Below, piece by piece: positions 51,721 through 63,504 of a DNA stretch of 64,000 nt. Source of the stretch: Nilaparvata lugens (Eukaryota > Arthropoda > Insecta > Hemiptera > Delphacidae); the NCBI RefSeq assembly GCF_014356525.2, contig NC_052518.1, forward strand, positions 101,366,767-101,430,766, given 5' to 3'. Within the stretch, counting starts at the first letter, position 1, and every line of letters starts with the position of its first letter. A program made the translations under genes and the position numbers. Under the pieces are notes generated by a model. It was not told the origin of the DNA and ran no database searches. It was given only the letters and a program-made list of their open reading frames with translations.

Positions 51721-51799
51721 TGTTATGCAACTCTCCATTCACATAGATCAGTTCTGTCGATATCTGCCAGTTGACATTGTAATCCCAAAATCCCAGCTC

Positions 51800-52305
51800 T
51801 ATAGAGAGGTCCAAGTTACAATGGCAGTATTTGATCAACAGTGGTGTTGCTATCCTTGTCTACCATCCTACAAAGCATATAATACTATCCTTTTCTAGCT
51901 CCGTAACGTTGCTGAATAATTTTATTAACAATGTAGTAGTAATAAATTCATTCAACAAAATATTTTAATATGAAATTCATTATCTAATTCATAATCATAT
52001 TTTCTATGATTATCTTAACTTCATGATCAACAAACGATTCTGAAACAGTATGGAGATGGAAAAGGATCTGCTTTGTAGAATGATAGACAAGGATAGCAAT
52101 AGCAATATTAATCAAGTGCTGCCATCATTGAAAAATATATTTTCTTGACGACAAAACTAAAGTTCATTACTTTGGACAAGAATAAATATCACATCAGATA
52201 TGTTGGTATCAGTTATCCTCTATAGAAGGCAGTGGCAATGCAGAGGATCGACAACACTGTTCTCCTATCTTTCTCTACTGCCAATATAACGTGGACCTCA
52301 CTACA
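51800..52305. mobile_element. Complete MITE (GTGAGGTCCACG family)
   Basis: Starts TATAGAGAGGTCCAAGTTAC and ends AACGTGGACCTCACTACA, with all internal landmarks. About 505 bp, because it contains an internal repetition of the CTGCTTTGTAGAATGATAG segment. Confidence 0.8.
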
Positions 52306-52429
52306 GATCAGTGCTCTGTCATATCACCCAGCTGACATTCTAATCTCAAAATCCCGGCTTCAAACCCACAGTTCACACAATAGGTCATATATACGGTAAT
52401 CCTCCGTGATAGACATGTATGGCTACCTA

Positions 52430-53324
52430 TAATCTATGATATGATAAAGTAAAAGAATTATTGGCTTTTAGACGTACAAGATAGGAAATTTATGAATGAT
52501 GCATCATCACGTCTGATCAACTCAACTGATTAACTTGGAACTTTGCATAAAGATTCTTAAGGCTGTGCAAAGGCTAAAAATAAACTTTCTACTGCTGATA
52601 TTTTTCAAAGTTTTTCGATTTATATATCATCAAGCTATCAAAATGAAAAAGCTTTCTCAGGAAACATTTTTTTTTCCGATCATTACGTTTTGAGATATGA
52701 GCGCCTAAAGTTTAAATTTTTGGGACAGAATAATTCAACTCGGTAAGAGATAAATCCATGAGATTTAGAGGATAAATTATTCATGGTATTGTTGATTGAA
52801 TAAAATGAACATATTTTTAAAATATCAATTTTTGAGAAAGTTATTCGATTTATTGAAAATTACCAAAAATAACTCAACTAAAAGCTTTTTTGGTCATTTT
52901 TAGTAATTTGAATAACTTTCTCAAAAATCGATATTTTAAGAATATTTTCATTTTATTCAATCAACAATACCATGAAAAATTCATGAAGAATTCTTCTTCT
53001 GAATCTCATGGAATTATCTCTTAACGAATATGAAATGTTCTGTTCCAGACATTTAAATTTTAGGCGCTTATATCTCAAAAAGGTAACGATCAGAAAAAAA
53101 ATGTTTTCCTGAGAAAACTTTTTCATTTTGATAGATTGATGATATATAAATTGAACAACTTTGAAAACTATCACCAGTAGAAAGTTTATTTTTCGCCTAT
53201 GCACAGCCTTAATTTACCGGGGATAGTTATAATCTAATTTCAAATTCTTCAATATTTTAGTAGGTCATGTTTCAGTTTGTAAAGTTTATAATCAGCACCT
53301 CGCGGAGCACGGGCTACCTGCTAG
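52430..53324 (+). mobile_element. Helitron-like element split by a TTAA foldback
   Basis: The 5' part (GCATCATCACGTCTGATC, TTAACTTGGAACTTTGCATA) and the 3' part (GGGGATAGTTATAATC ... CTCGCGGAGCACGGGCTACC TGCTAG, ending at 53324) are the two halves of the same Helitron-like family as 23599-23840. The foldback at 52557-53212 sits between them. Confidence 0.65.
52557..53212. mobile_element. TTAA-flanked near-complete palindrome, copy 1
   Basis: Left TTAAGGCTGTGCAAAGGCTA and right TCGCCTATGCACAGCCTTAA are inverted, and almost the whole 656 bp folds back on itself (ATTTTTCAAAGTTTTTCGAT, TCATCAAGCTATCAAAATGA and partners). TTAA at both tips matches the target preference of piggyBac-type elements (inference). 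Confidence 0.88.
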
Positions 53325-53339
53325 TACTATACGTTATCA

Positions 53340-53998
53340 CAGCATTCAGACCACACAATAGACTTAGGTTGGCCGTCCATTAGAAATGTTTTCGTCCGAA
53401 CTAGCATCGGCCGAAAATCACCGAACGCGACCGAACGATCCCCCAACAAAGAAGGGAATAGATGCTCGTCCATTGCAACAGGTTCATACAGCCGTGCACG
53501 GCCGATCAAATTTTCGATCCAAATTGAATAGGATTTTCCGGCTCTATCTGGCCAAACTAACTAGTAGAGCTGAGACAACAAAGTGTTCCTAACCTAAAAT
53601 TGTTTCACAGTATTGTTTGTTTTTTGAAATTGTTGTGTTTTATAAAGTTGGAACTATGCGAGACAAAAGATATCATCGTCGTGATGTTCACAGGAATCTG
53701 TAGACAAAGATTACTGAACAAATAGGATCTGAAGGTAAGATTGTTGTAATGAATAACTAATTTAGTGGATATTTTGTTTATTCAATTTTCAAAATCTCAA
53801 TAATATAATCATTGTTTATGAAAAATTTTGGCTATGATAGTAGTTAATTCAATAATTGACAACCAGCCTACTACTGAACTAGACTGACGTAAACGGTTCC
53901 AATGGACGACCATATTCGGCCGAATTAACAGCCGGCAGATTCGTCCGATCCAACGGCCGAACGGATCAGTTGAATACGGTTCCAGTGGACGGTTACCC
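53340..53998. repeat. Weak TIR element (GGCCGTCCATTAGAA)
   Basis: TTGGCCGTCCATTAGAAATG near 53368 is loosely inverted in GGTTCCAGTGGACGGTTACC near 53975. CGGCCGAA/GACCGAACG words occur near both ends. The interior 53590-53860 has no recognised gene. Confidence 0.5.
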
Positions 53999-54219
53999 TA
54001 TAGTGAGGTCCACGTTATAATGACAGTATTTGTTAAACTTTGGAATTGCTATCCTTGTCTATATCATTCGACAAAGCCGGTGGTACTATCCTTTTCTAGG
54101 TCCACAACGATGCAAATTATGTTTTTGACAGTGTAGAAATATAATTAATTAATGAAGAGAATCGGCATCGCTATTCTCCTATCTTTATCCACTGTCATTA
54201 TAACGTGTACATCACTATA
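53999..54219. mobile_element. Short complete MITE
   Basis: TATAGTGAGGTCCACGTTAT to TATAACGTGTACATCACTATA-type end; about 221 bp, an internally shortened copy. Confidence 0.75.
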
Positions 54220-55040
54220 GTGAAACCAGGACTTCTTAAAACCTTTGCCTGTCTCTTCGAGAGGCAGGAGTATTGTTATCTTTGTACGTTTACTATATAA
54301 TCATATGATAATGGAAAGCTATATTGAAAACAGCTATAACTCCCTTGTTTTCGGGTATTTTTGGAAATGGGACTTAAGCTTTAAAGAATTTGGGGTCGCT
54401 GAATCCAAATCCGAATTCAGAAATCTTCTATCTGTATTTTTAAGAAAGTTAGACTTTGAGAAAAAGTGATGAGTCATACTTACGTCGGCGTAATTGTTAG
54501 ATCTGTCGGCTTATTTGTAAGATCCCCATGTGAAAGCACAGGAGAGCTGCGAAATATGAAATATGATCTTCCGTAATATGATCTTCAGGAGCTAGGATTC
54601 TGCCATGTGAAAGAGGCCTAAGGCTAGCCACTACCGGTAGAACATGAATGGCAAGCATGTATGATACACATGACGTCATCCATGGTTGTGCCATCACAGC
54701 GAAAAGCTTTGAACAACATTTTCTTGGGAATAGATTTCTGTTTCATCGATTTTTTGTTGTTCATTTTCTCACCACTACTTTATCTGAGGTTAAAATATTT
54801 TTCCATCATCACAATTTGTATTTTTCTAGTGGTTTATTTATTGTTTGTCTCATGTTAGAAGCCTCTAGCTGATGACATACATGCATTTTGAACATGTGTG
54901 TGCATGCCAAACATGCATGTACACACATGTTCATCATAAGTGGCCTGTGATAAGTGAGTCTAGGGCTTTTCACATCAATCTGTCTGCAAAGCTTGCATGA
55001 GGAGCATTTATGTTATTCATCAGGAATGCTGATATTTTAA
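54220..55040. other. No recognisable gene
   Basis: Open frames of up to 74 codons show no family features. The ACATGCATG/CATGTGTGTGCATG words at 54880-54935 form short palindromes. Confidence 0.35.
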
Positions 55041-55041
55041 A

Positions 55042-56306
55042 GTGAGGTCCACAATTTAATGAAGGTGGTGAAAGATAAGAGAACAGCATTGCCGATTCTA
55101 TGTCTTGCCACTGCCTTCTATAGGGGATAGCTATACCGGTATATCTGATGGCCTATTACCTATGATACCTAACATCATAGGTAAGGAAAGTATTGATTTC
55201 CAAAAAAATTTAAGGTACCCTAATTTCATGTTTTCTATACGTTTTATTACTTTCCTTGCCCTATTACCATAGGTAAGGAAAGTATTGCTTTCCAAAAAAA
55301 TTGATGGTACCCCAATTTCATGTTTTCTATACGTTTCAAGGTCCCCTGAGTCCAAAAACATGATTTTTGGGTGTTGGTCTGTGTGTGTGGGTGTGTGTGT
55401 CTGTGAACACGATAACTCCATTCCTAATCAACCGATTGACTTGAAATTTTAAACTTAAGGTTCTTATACCATGAGGATCCGACAATAAGAAATTCAATAA
55501 AATTCAATTCAAAATGGCGGATAATGGCTAAAACACCATGTTTTTCACGGTTTTCTCGAAAACGGCTCTAACGATTTTCTTCAAATTTATACTCTAGATA
55601 GCTATTTATAAGCCCTATCAACTGACATGAGTCTCATTTCTGGGGAAATTGCAGGAGCTCCGTAATATTCCTGAGAAGAATGAATTTTGTTAAATTTCTA
55701 TCACGATTTTCTCAAAAATGACTTGACCGATTTTTTTTCAAATTCATACCCTGTGTAGTAATATACCAGCTCTATTAACTGGCATGAGTCTTCTCCCTGG
55801 GAAACTAACAGGGGGTCCACACCATCCTTGAGAAATTTACTTTGTAACCTCCTTCTCGTGCGTGAGGTAGGTAGGTAGAGCAGTTTATTCAAAAGAACAC
55901 ATGTCGATATTTTATTTGTAGAACAGCTGTTTTGACAACTTTTAAAAAATCCTCAAATTTCATAATTCAAACAAAGGAAAATGTACTCTGAACACAATCA
56001 CAATAGTATAATCGTACTTTTAATTATTTAGCCGCCAATCGGCATAATGTTATTCCCTAAATTATCCTCGTTAATGAGCCTTTTAGATCAATGAGCAAAG
56101 AAAGTTGTGTGAGTGTACCACACCAGATTCTTCATAATTGAGATTGAATATTATTCTACAATTCTATTTCTATATTGTTGAAAAACGATCTGGTAACTTT
56201 GTAGATCCAGAGAAGGATAGCACTATCTGCTTTCTCGAATGATAGATAAGGATAGCAACAGAAATGTTAATCAACTACTGCCATTGTAACGTGGACCTCA
56301 CTATAT
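55042..56306. mobile_element. MITE interrupted by TE copy 3
   Basis: The MITE left part (AGTGAGGTCCACAATTTAAT to about 55149) resumes at about 56130 and ends GTAACGTGGACCTCACTATA at 56306. Between lies the third copy of the TE with ~178-bp repeats (55150-56129, plus orientation, ending GTGTGAGTGTACCACACCAG). Its first ~80 bp, containing AGGTAAGGAAAGTATTG, is duplicated. Confidence 0.8.
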
Positions 56307-56489
56307 AGGTTAAAAAGCACATTGGTATCCCAACAGCTCTAACCAGGATAAGATGCAATTTTCTTAGAGATTTTCTTCCCGCCCGGAAAACACGGAAAAT
56401 TCCGGAAATCGCGGGTCATTCATCATATGGGTCACGAAACTCCTTTCCCCTACATATAGGAGACTGTATTTTGAGATTTCACCTACTTT

Positions 56490-56710
56490 CTACCTTTTCT
56501 TCTTCTTCTTCTTCTTCTTCTTCTTCTTCTTCTTCTTCTTCTCAATCTTCTTCTTCCTCTTCTTCTTCTTTTTCTTCTTCTTCTTCTTCTTCTTCTTCTT
56601 TTCTTCTTCTTCTTCTTCTTCTTCTTCTTCTTCTTCTTCTTCTTCTTCTTCTTTCTTCTTCTTCTTCTTCTTCTTCTTCTTCTCCTTCACCATCTCCATC
56701 TCCATCTACT
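56490..56710. repeat. (TTC)n microsatellite
   Basis: About 190 bp of TTC/TCT repeat with CTCCATCTCCATC at the end. Poly-Ser/Leu/Lys/Glu open frames in several phases are artefacts. Confidence 0.95.
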
Positions 56711-57370
56711 ATCACTCCTGCTTGTTGGTTAATGTAAGTGTGAGAGATTTTTCTTCCTATACCATAATAAAAGTTGGGATTCTCCCAAAATATATTGAGT
56801 ATTACGTTACACGTATATATATCTATTACGATAAATAAATCACCGGCACAATAATATATAACATACTTTCCCGAAAATACATATATAACTTTCATCTATC
56901 GTTTGTGGGATTTAATCACAGCTAAGACTCGTTCCCACTCACATTATATATCATATACCATATTTCATTTGATTCTACTTACTAAAAAATATAACCCCTG
57001 GGTTGGAGAACTCGTTCAAGAACTCACTGTTGTATTGAGATCTTTAAAACCCGCAGATTTCAATCATAAAGAGTTGGTGAAGATTATAAAAACAGCTAAT
57101 AATCTTTCAGCTATAAATATTTCTCTAAATATAAAATCTCTCTATATAAATATCTCTCTAAATATAATACTTCTCTCTATATAAAATCCGCGAGCCAAAT
57201 CCGTAGGTGTGTAGGGCCCATAACAAGTATAATTAATTTTAACAGGAGGATCCTTCCTTTAATGGGATCTTTCTTAAAATGAGGAAATTACTCTGTCGCT
57301 TCAACATTTCTGTCCCTCATATGTATCCAAACTCATTTTTTAAAATGAGAAGGTGATCATGTAATACATG
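56711..57370. other. No recognised gene; local ATAAATATCTCTC repeat
   Basis: A 93-codon plus-strand frame (56903-57184) contains NPWVGELVQELTVVLRS but no known motif, and its C-terminus is made of a short repeat (CTAAATATAAAATCTCTCTA). I do not call it. Confidence 0.35.
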
Positions 57371-58240
57371 ATTTGAAATTGAAATTGAAATTTATTCACA
57401 GCACTGACATGTTATACAAATATTTTTACAATGCAATTGTTATAAAGAAACAGTATCATGATGGAAAAAAAGAAAAAGAACTTGAGTAGCTCAACAGCTG
57501 TGATTGAAGTTCCACACTATTGTACATAATAATATGAACGAGACAGTCACTTGATTTTGATAACTAAAAACAAGAAAGAATAAGTTTTTGTCAATTTCAC
57601 ACAAACAGAATTAGAGCAATAGTAAAAAAACAAAAAAAGAAATAATAATAAAACCTGACAAAACAAATAAAATATAATTTCCTAAAGTACCTAAACATCT
57701 ATACAGTAAATATATAACATAACAAAAAAGAATAAATAAATAAACCTCTGTTACCAGTCATATTTTTAACAATTGAGTCTAAAACCAGTCAAATTGAGCA
57801 TCAGTAAAGTGACAAATAAAGGGAAAAGTTGAATTTAGTACAAAGTTATTCAAAATACTACAAGGAAATACTCAAGGAAAAATAATATTAATTTAATAAA
57901 ACCGATTTACGCGGGAAAAAAATGAAGAAAGTCTAAGTAAAATCAGAAACAGTGAAAAGCGTCTTGAAAAGATGGGAAAAAAGAACAATGACAAATGTAT
58001 GATAGTCTAAAGAAAGGATTAGTTGGCCTCTAGAATATTTCCTCCTGAATGTCAATCCCAAATATCCACTCCTCAATTTCATTCCTGAGCTTTCTGCTAC
58101 CGCTCATATTTTCTATGAATTTAGTCGGGATTAAATTTATCAGCCTCTGAGAGACGTAAGAAAATTGTCTTTCTCATTGTATTTCGATAAAGAGTTCCAA
58201 GAGAAAATGAATGGTGAAAACCGCACAATTATCTCAACCC
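57371..58240 (-). mobile_element. LINE 3' part with (AATTTC)n tail
   Basis: Starts with GAAATTGAAATTGAAATTTA, a retrotransposon-like tail on the minus strand, followed by ~600 bp of UTR-like DNA. Around 58020-58200 there is a decayed coding stretch whose minus-strand translation looks like the end of a LINE RT (LGTLYRNTMRKTIFL, a weak match). Confidence 0.5.
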
Positions 58241-58660
58241 GTATCAGTTTGTTGATTTAGAAATTGTAGATAATTATGTTGTATCTAACCAGCTGAAAGC
58301 ATGTGTCAGCGCATGGATGTCTGCCTGTGTGATAGCTTTCAAATAGCCTCAGCTGATGTTATGAATGGAAAAACTGCTGTAATTGCATGCAATGAATTCT
58401 CATCTGAATAAATGATAAATCAAAACAATTTGTTTATGCACTTTCAATGTTATCTGTTATATCCTATAACAATTCAATATTTATATATCTACCATATCAC
58501 GTCGCTCCACTTTTTCTTTTTTTGTGCCCCTTTCCAGAACTGTGATTACACTATAATTCTTTGTGAGTCACTATAACTCTCCGGTCAACAGAATTCAAAG
58601 ACTTTTCAACTGTTTCTCTGGGCAACTGGACATCTTCTGGTTCTCTCGTGAAAAATTTTA
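58241..58660. other. No recognisable feature
   Basis: Nothing identified. Confidence 0.35.
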
Positions 58661-59062
58661 TAGAATATTAAACAGTCTATTGTGAGATGTCCTTGCTCGG
58701 TCATGTTGTCGATTATTTGTTTCTGTATATAGGTATGTATCTATTGCACTGTGTACTTCTTACTCATTTTGTTGCTTCATTGGCAGGTATCAGTCCTCTG
58801 ACATTCATTTGTTAGTTTTATTCATTCTTTGTAACATTTTTTATTTTAATTTGAGAATCTTTTCATTTCTATATCCAGTTTTATGATAATTTTCTTGTAT
58901 ACATATATTTTTTTCCTTCTCTTGTATTTCTATATATTTTTTCTTTTAACATTATTGGAATTGTAAGTTACATTGCTCATTGTTAATCTTGTATTGTTGT
59001 ATTTGTGAAGGAGACACATTAGGGGTAACCTGTTGTCTCCATAAATAAATAAATAAATAAAT
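58661..59062 (+). mobile_element. LINE 3' end with (AAAT)n tail
   Basis: GGAGACACATTAGGGGTAAC CTGTTGTCTCC followed by (ATAA)n at 59041-59062; a short hairpin (GGAGACA...TGTCTCC) precedes the tail. No coding part. Confidence 0.65.
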
Positions 59063-59432
59063 CCTGAAAAAGGGCGAAGGAGAGAGAGTCAATTTCGTTA
59101 TCCAACGAACCTGATCTGTGAATTTGAAATTTGAATTCAAAATTTGAAGCCGATTGATCACTTCTTTCTAAAGATATTGTAGAACATATAAACTGACGGA
59201 CAGACGTTGGCATTTAGTAAGTCAAAATTGTGAACTCGCTTACGCTCGTTAAATTATGTTCTTTTGGTGTTGCATTTCTAATTGGTGATAGAGGGTAGAA
59301 TTTTTGTGGTAAAGAAAGGAAAGAATAATGGAAATGAAAGAAATGGAGAACGTGATGAATAGAAGCATTAGGAGATGAACCAGAAAAATATCTGGGAAAA
59401 AGTGACTTGGAAAAAATATCGTAGATATTATA

Positions 59433-59630
59433 TTCACTTTTTGCTTTTAGAAAAACCGACTAGCAGTCAGATATTTTTACAATAAATGAATTAATCACTC
59501 ACTGGACAACGAGATCTTTCGGCAGTTCCGCCATCTTCTTGGTTGTCAAGATAGTAACTCATTAGATAGATTAATTCATTTATTGTAAAATATCTGACTG
59601 CTAGTCGTTTTTTCTAAAAGCAAAAAGTGA
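59433..59630. mobile_element. MITE with ~65-bp inverted repeats
   Basis: TCACTTTTTGCTTTTAGAAA...TCAGATATTTTTACAATAAA pairs with TTTATTGTAAAATATCTGA...TTTCTAAAAGCAAAAAGTGA. The centre holds CTGGACAACGAGATCTTTCG. 198 bp, non-coding. Confidence 0.9.
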
Positions 59631-59699
59631 TTTAATAATAAGCAGTTCGTGATGGAAAACAACATTGAAGAATATTATATTCGTTGCGACTACCCAGAG

Positions 59700-59787
59700 A
59701 TTAGATAAGATTAGATTAGAGTTTTTTATTCATGTATGTTACAATTTATACTAGCTTGTGGAGAGAGCGAGAAGGAGTGAGAAAGAG

Positions 59788-59831
<44 letters not shown>

Positions 59832-59850
59832 AAAGAAAGAGAGAGTGAGA
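59700..59850. repeat. LINE 3' scrap and (GT)n microsatellite
   Basis: GATTAGATTAGAGTTTTTTA and ATACTAGCTTGTGG resemble the 3' region at 18620-18670. The (GT)n run spans 59791-59828. Confidence 0.7.
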
Positions 59851-60520
59851 GAGGGGTGTGGGAGAGCTTTATGATGTATAAGTGATGCTCTTGAAAAAAG
59901 ATTACGAGAAATATGAGATGGATGCTACACCAGTAGCAATTTTCGGGAGTGGACAGTTTTATCGCTAATTGAAGCTAAAATTTTTCATGGCAGAGCATAA
60001 GATCTGCTGATTGCACCCATCTGGAATGATCTTTGCACTAATTACTTTTTAACGCATGTTTCGTTTTTGCCATGTCCAATCCCTTTTTCCAGCTTCTTTT
60101 GGTCCTTTTATCCAGTATCATTTCCATCTCTCACCAATAGTGAAGTCCACAGTATAATATAAGAACATACACCAATTCCGCCCGAGGTCAAATGTGAGTG
60201 ATGCATGGCTCCTATACACACGTACACTACGTACGTCGTGACGTCATCACTGCTTGTTACAATATTTGGCCCGCTCTCACTCTGTCGAAGTGAAAACGGT
60301 ATTTATATACTTTCAGGTATCATCTACTTTATAACCAACAACCCTTCCTAATCGATTCTAACAGAATTCGGATCAGAGTTCAGACATGTTCTTGGAGATT
60401 CATTGTTTAGAGAATCATTACACAGTTGATAATATGCGTCAGGCTCACTTCGCAGGCCTTATAAACATAGCTATCTATGGTGGAAAAGTTCCTGAATTTG
60501 AAATTCTATATCCCTCAGCC
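59851..60520. other. No recognised gene
   Basis: A GTGAAGTCCACAGTATAATA MITE end lies at 60141. The 62-codon frame at 60386 has no recognised features and runs into the next element. Confidence 0.35.
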
Positions 60521-60521
60521 T

Positions 60522-61401
60522 CAATGGGCCATATGAATAAAAATGAGCATTTGCTTATACTTCTAAAATATTGAGCATTTGCTTCATTTTCTATAAATAA
60601 ACGTGAGCAAAACCTTTTGCTGAAGCTCATTAAAAAAAATAGTTTGAGCATTTGCTCAAAAGTAAAAGCTTTTGCTCAAAATTGTATGAATAAACTAGTG
60701 CATTTGCTCAACTTTTGAAGCAAAAGCTTCAAAAAAGGTGAGTCTAGTCTAGAGCAGCTTATCACCTTTTGCTCATAGTAAAATGGTTCAACTGATTCGT
60801 ATGAGGAAGAGGAAACTAAACCAGATACGATCGCAACCAATAGTTGAGAAACTATAAAACTCTTTTTAGATTCAACCATGATATATATCACCATTATCCC
60901 TACAAAAGAATAAATACAAAAGATAGCTGTACCTGTTATAAAGATAGCCATCACAAAATAGGAAATAGGCACTTAAGAAGATGAGAGTGTAGACGATTAT
61001 AAGAAGGCTATTGATATTATAAGAATATGCTGAAGATTATTATAGAGATGACATTTTCTCACACTATTATTTCAAAATTCTAAACTCAACTAATCTAAAA
61101 TTCTATTCATAAATAGAAAACAGACCAGACGACGCAAACACAAGCGGTGCACCCTACTTGCATATTTAGCGCTTCCGTGAGCTCTAAAAACAAAGTAAGG
61201 CTACAAAAGCGAATCAGCTGATCAAAAATCTTGAAAATACGTGACCATTTGCTCCCAGAGTTCAGGAGCATAAGGTAAGAGTATAAGGTAAAGCTTATTC
61301 ATATAAAAATGAGCAAATACTTTTGTTTCTACCTTTTGCTCATGAGCAAAACCTTATGCTTTTGCTCATGAGCATTTGCTCTGGTTTTATTCATATGGGT
61401 C
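60522..61401. mobile_element. TIR element with GAGCAAAAGC repeats
   Basis: GGCCATATGAATAAAAATGA at the left and GGTTTTATTCATATGGGTCA at the right are inverted. Many copies of TGAGCAAAAGC / GAGCATTTGC occur near both ends. A minus-strand 98-codon frame (60676-60972) with hydrophobic segments (YFVMAIFITGTAIFCIYSFV) lies inside. It could be a captured membrane-protein fragment or chance. Confidence 0.6.
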
Positions 61402-61688
61402 ATTGTCTCTGTCATTAAAACATTTCAGAAATGAAAAGTCAAAACATTAGAATGAATGATTGAGACGAAGTGTTTGCTAGAGCCAATTAATTGATTTATT
61501 GATAATTCATTCAAGATGTATTTTAATGAGTGATCACAGCCTCATTGGTTCTACCCAATCTTTTATTATCCATTGGAATAGAATTATTTATTATTATTAT
61601 TTATTTATTTACAATGCAAATGACACTAATTTAATAACATTGAGAGATAAAATAATAAGGTAGTCCTTTTGCAAATTTTCTTCCAAAT
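61402..61688. other. No recognisable feature
   Basis: Nothing identified apart from a (TTATTA)n-like tract at 61590-61610. Confidence 0.35.
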
Positions 61689-61689
61689 T

Positions 61690-62368
61690 TATAGGTGACA
61701 ACTTAGACCAGTTATAGAATAAACACGCTGGGCTGGGAAGTCTAGCCTCTGAAGCCAACATCTACTGCCAAATCCACCCATCTTGACGTCACAACCGTGA
61801 CGTCACGCATCGTATGGAAAACTTTCAGATTGTGTCTAATTCAGATTCATGGTGTTTTTAGGCTATTTCTAGCTACGGGCAACAACGACATTGGTTAAGT
61901 TTTAATGTGTTATGTGATATCGGCTTCAAAGTTATAATGTGTTTTGAAAATAATAAGGTACGGTAGCCTACAAAACTAATTTATTGTCATGCTGCAATGA
62001 GTTCACTTACATCATAACCAAGGATAATATTACAGTTACAACTTACAATATTTATGTGTATAAAATTTCAACTTACGCATGTAAAGATATTCCACTTTTT
62101 TCCTAAAAATTTCAGTGCAATTATATGCTGCGCAGGAGATTACCATTTTCATAAATAATAATTACATGAATAAATAACAATCTGCTATGGAAAACAAGCT
62201 ATGTTTAACAACAATGTAAGTTAAACACCACAAAACACTTACACAACAAACTCAAAAAAGTTTTCTATAATTTCTATACAATGCGTGACGTCACTGTTGG
62301 CTTCATCGACTTTCAGTATGAATATAGAATGGGCCGTGTTTATTCTATAACTGGTCTAAGGGTGACAA
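61690..62368. mobile_element. TIR element (CTTAGACCAGTTATAG)
   Basis: GTGACAACTTAGACCAGTTA TAGAATAAACACG and CGTGTTTATTCTATAACTGG TCTAAGGGTGACA are inverted over about 35 bp. GTGACGTCAC palindromes flank the interior on both sides (61795 and 62285). About 680 bp, no gene. Confidence 0.8.
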
Positions 62369-62629
62369 AGTCCAAGAGAAGGTTAGAATTTCACGTGTAC
62401 AAATTATATGATAGAAATCTGTATTTCATTAACTGGGATAATATGTTGTCATAACACAGTAGTGTTTTGCCTAAAGCTTCCTTAGGATACCGGTCTGAAT
62501 TTGAATTTCGCATCTTCAGTCGGGGAACAAAATGTCGGCTGCTAGTGAGATCGATGACGTCACTAACGTTCACTTTGATACGTTTAATTATGTGAGTGGC
62601 CGTGCACAGTTGACCGCAGGGCGGAATCA

Positions 62630-62760
62630 GTAGATTTCCCGTTATAACGGCAGTGAAGAAAGATGGGGAACAGCGTTACCGATACTCTGCCTTGCCACTG
62701 CCTTCTCTAGAGGGTAGCTAATACCAGTATATCTCAGGTGTTATTCTGTTCATTCGTGTG
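62630..62760. repeat. MITE left-end fragment
   Basis: TTTCCCGTTATAACGGCAGT followed by CTGCCTTGCCACTGCCTTCT and TATCTCAGGTGTTATTCTGT matches one end of the common MITE in its second orientation. Confidence 0.55.
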
Positions 62761-62876
62761 AACAATGATCAATAATTGTATTTCATTCTCCAACAAGAAA
62801 TATTTTTCAATTATTAAATAATATTTTATCCGTCAAGAAAATTCTCCAATATATTTCTCAATATAAGCTGGGCACG

Positions 62877-63504
62877 TTAAGGCTGTGCAAAGGCTAAAAA
62901 TAAACTTTTTACTCGTGATATTTTTCAAAGTTTTTTGATTTCTATATCATCAAGCTATCAAAATGAAAAATTTTTTCAGGAAAACATTTTTTTTTTAGAT
63001 ATGAGCGCCTAAAGTTCAAATTTTCAGGACAGAACATTTCAAATTCGGTAAGAGATAAATCCATGAAATTTATAGGATAGATTTTTCATAGTATTGTTGA
63101 TCTAGTAAAACAAAAATTCTCTGAAGATATCAAGTTTTAAGATAGTTTATTCAATTTACTAAAAATAACCAAAAATAACTTTTAGTTGAATTATTTTTAA
63201 TATTTTTGGTAAATTGAATGACTTTTCCAAAAATTGATATTTCCAGAAAATTTTTGTTTTACTAGATCAACAATACCATGAAGAATCCATCCTCTACATC
63301 TCATGGATTTATATCGTTCCCAATTTGAAATGTTCTGTCCCAAAAATTCAAACTTCAGTCGCTCATATCTCAAAAAGTAATGATCGCAAAAGAATTTTTT
63401 CCTGAGAAAACTTTTCCATTTGATAGCTTGATGATATACAAATCGAAAAACTCAGGAAAAAATCACGAGTAGAAAGTTTATTTTTAGCCTTTGCACAGCC
63501 TTAA
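62877..63504. mobile_element. TTAA-flanked near-complete palindrome, copy 2
   Basis: Second copy of the element at 52557-53212: TTAAGGCTGTGCAAAGGCTA to TAGCCTTTGCACAGCCTTAA, 628 bp, with the same internal palindrome. Confidence 0.9.

Noticed and set aside
56903..57184. 93-codon plus-strand frame
   Set aside because: The C-terminal third is a short tandem repeat, there is no recognised domain, and no promoter or neighbouring gene supports it.
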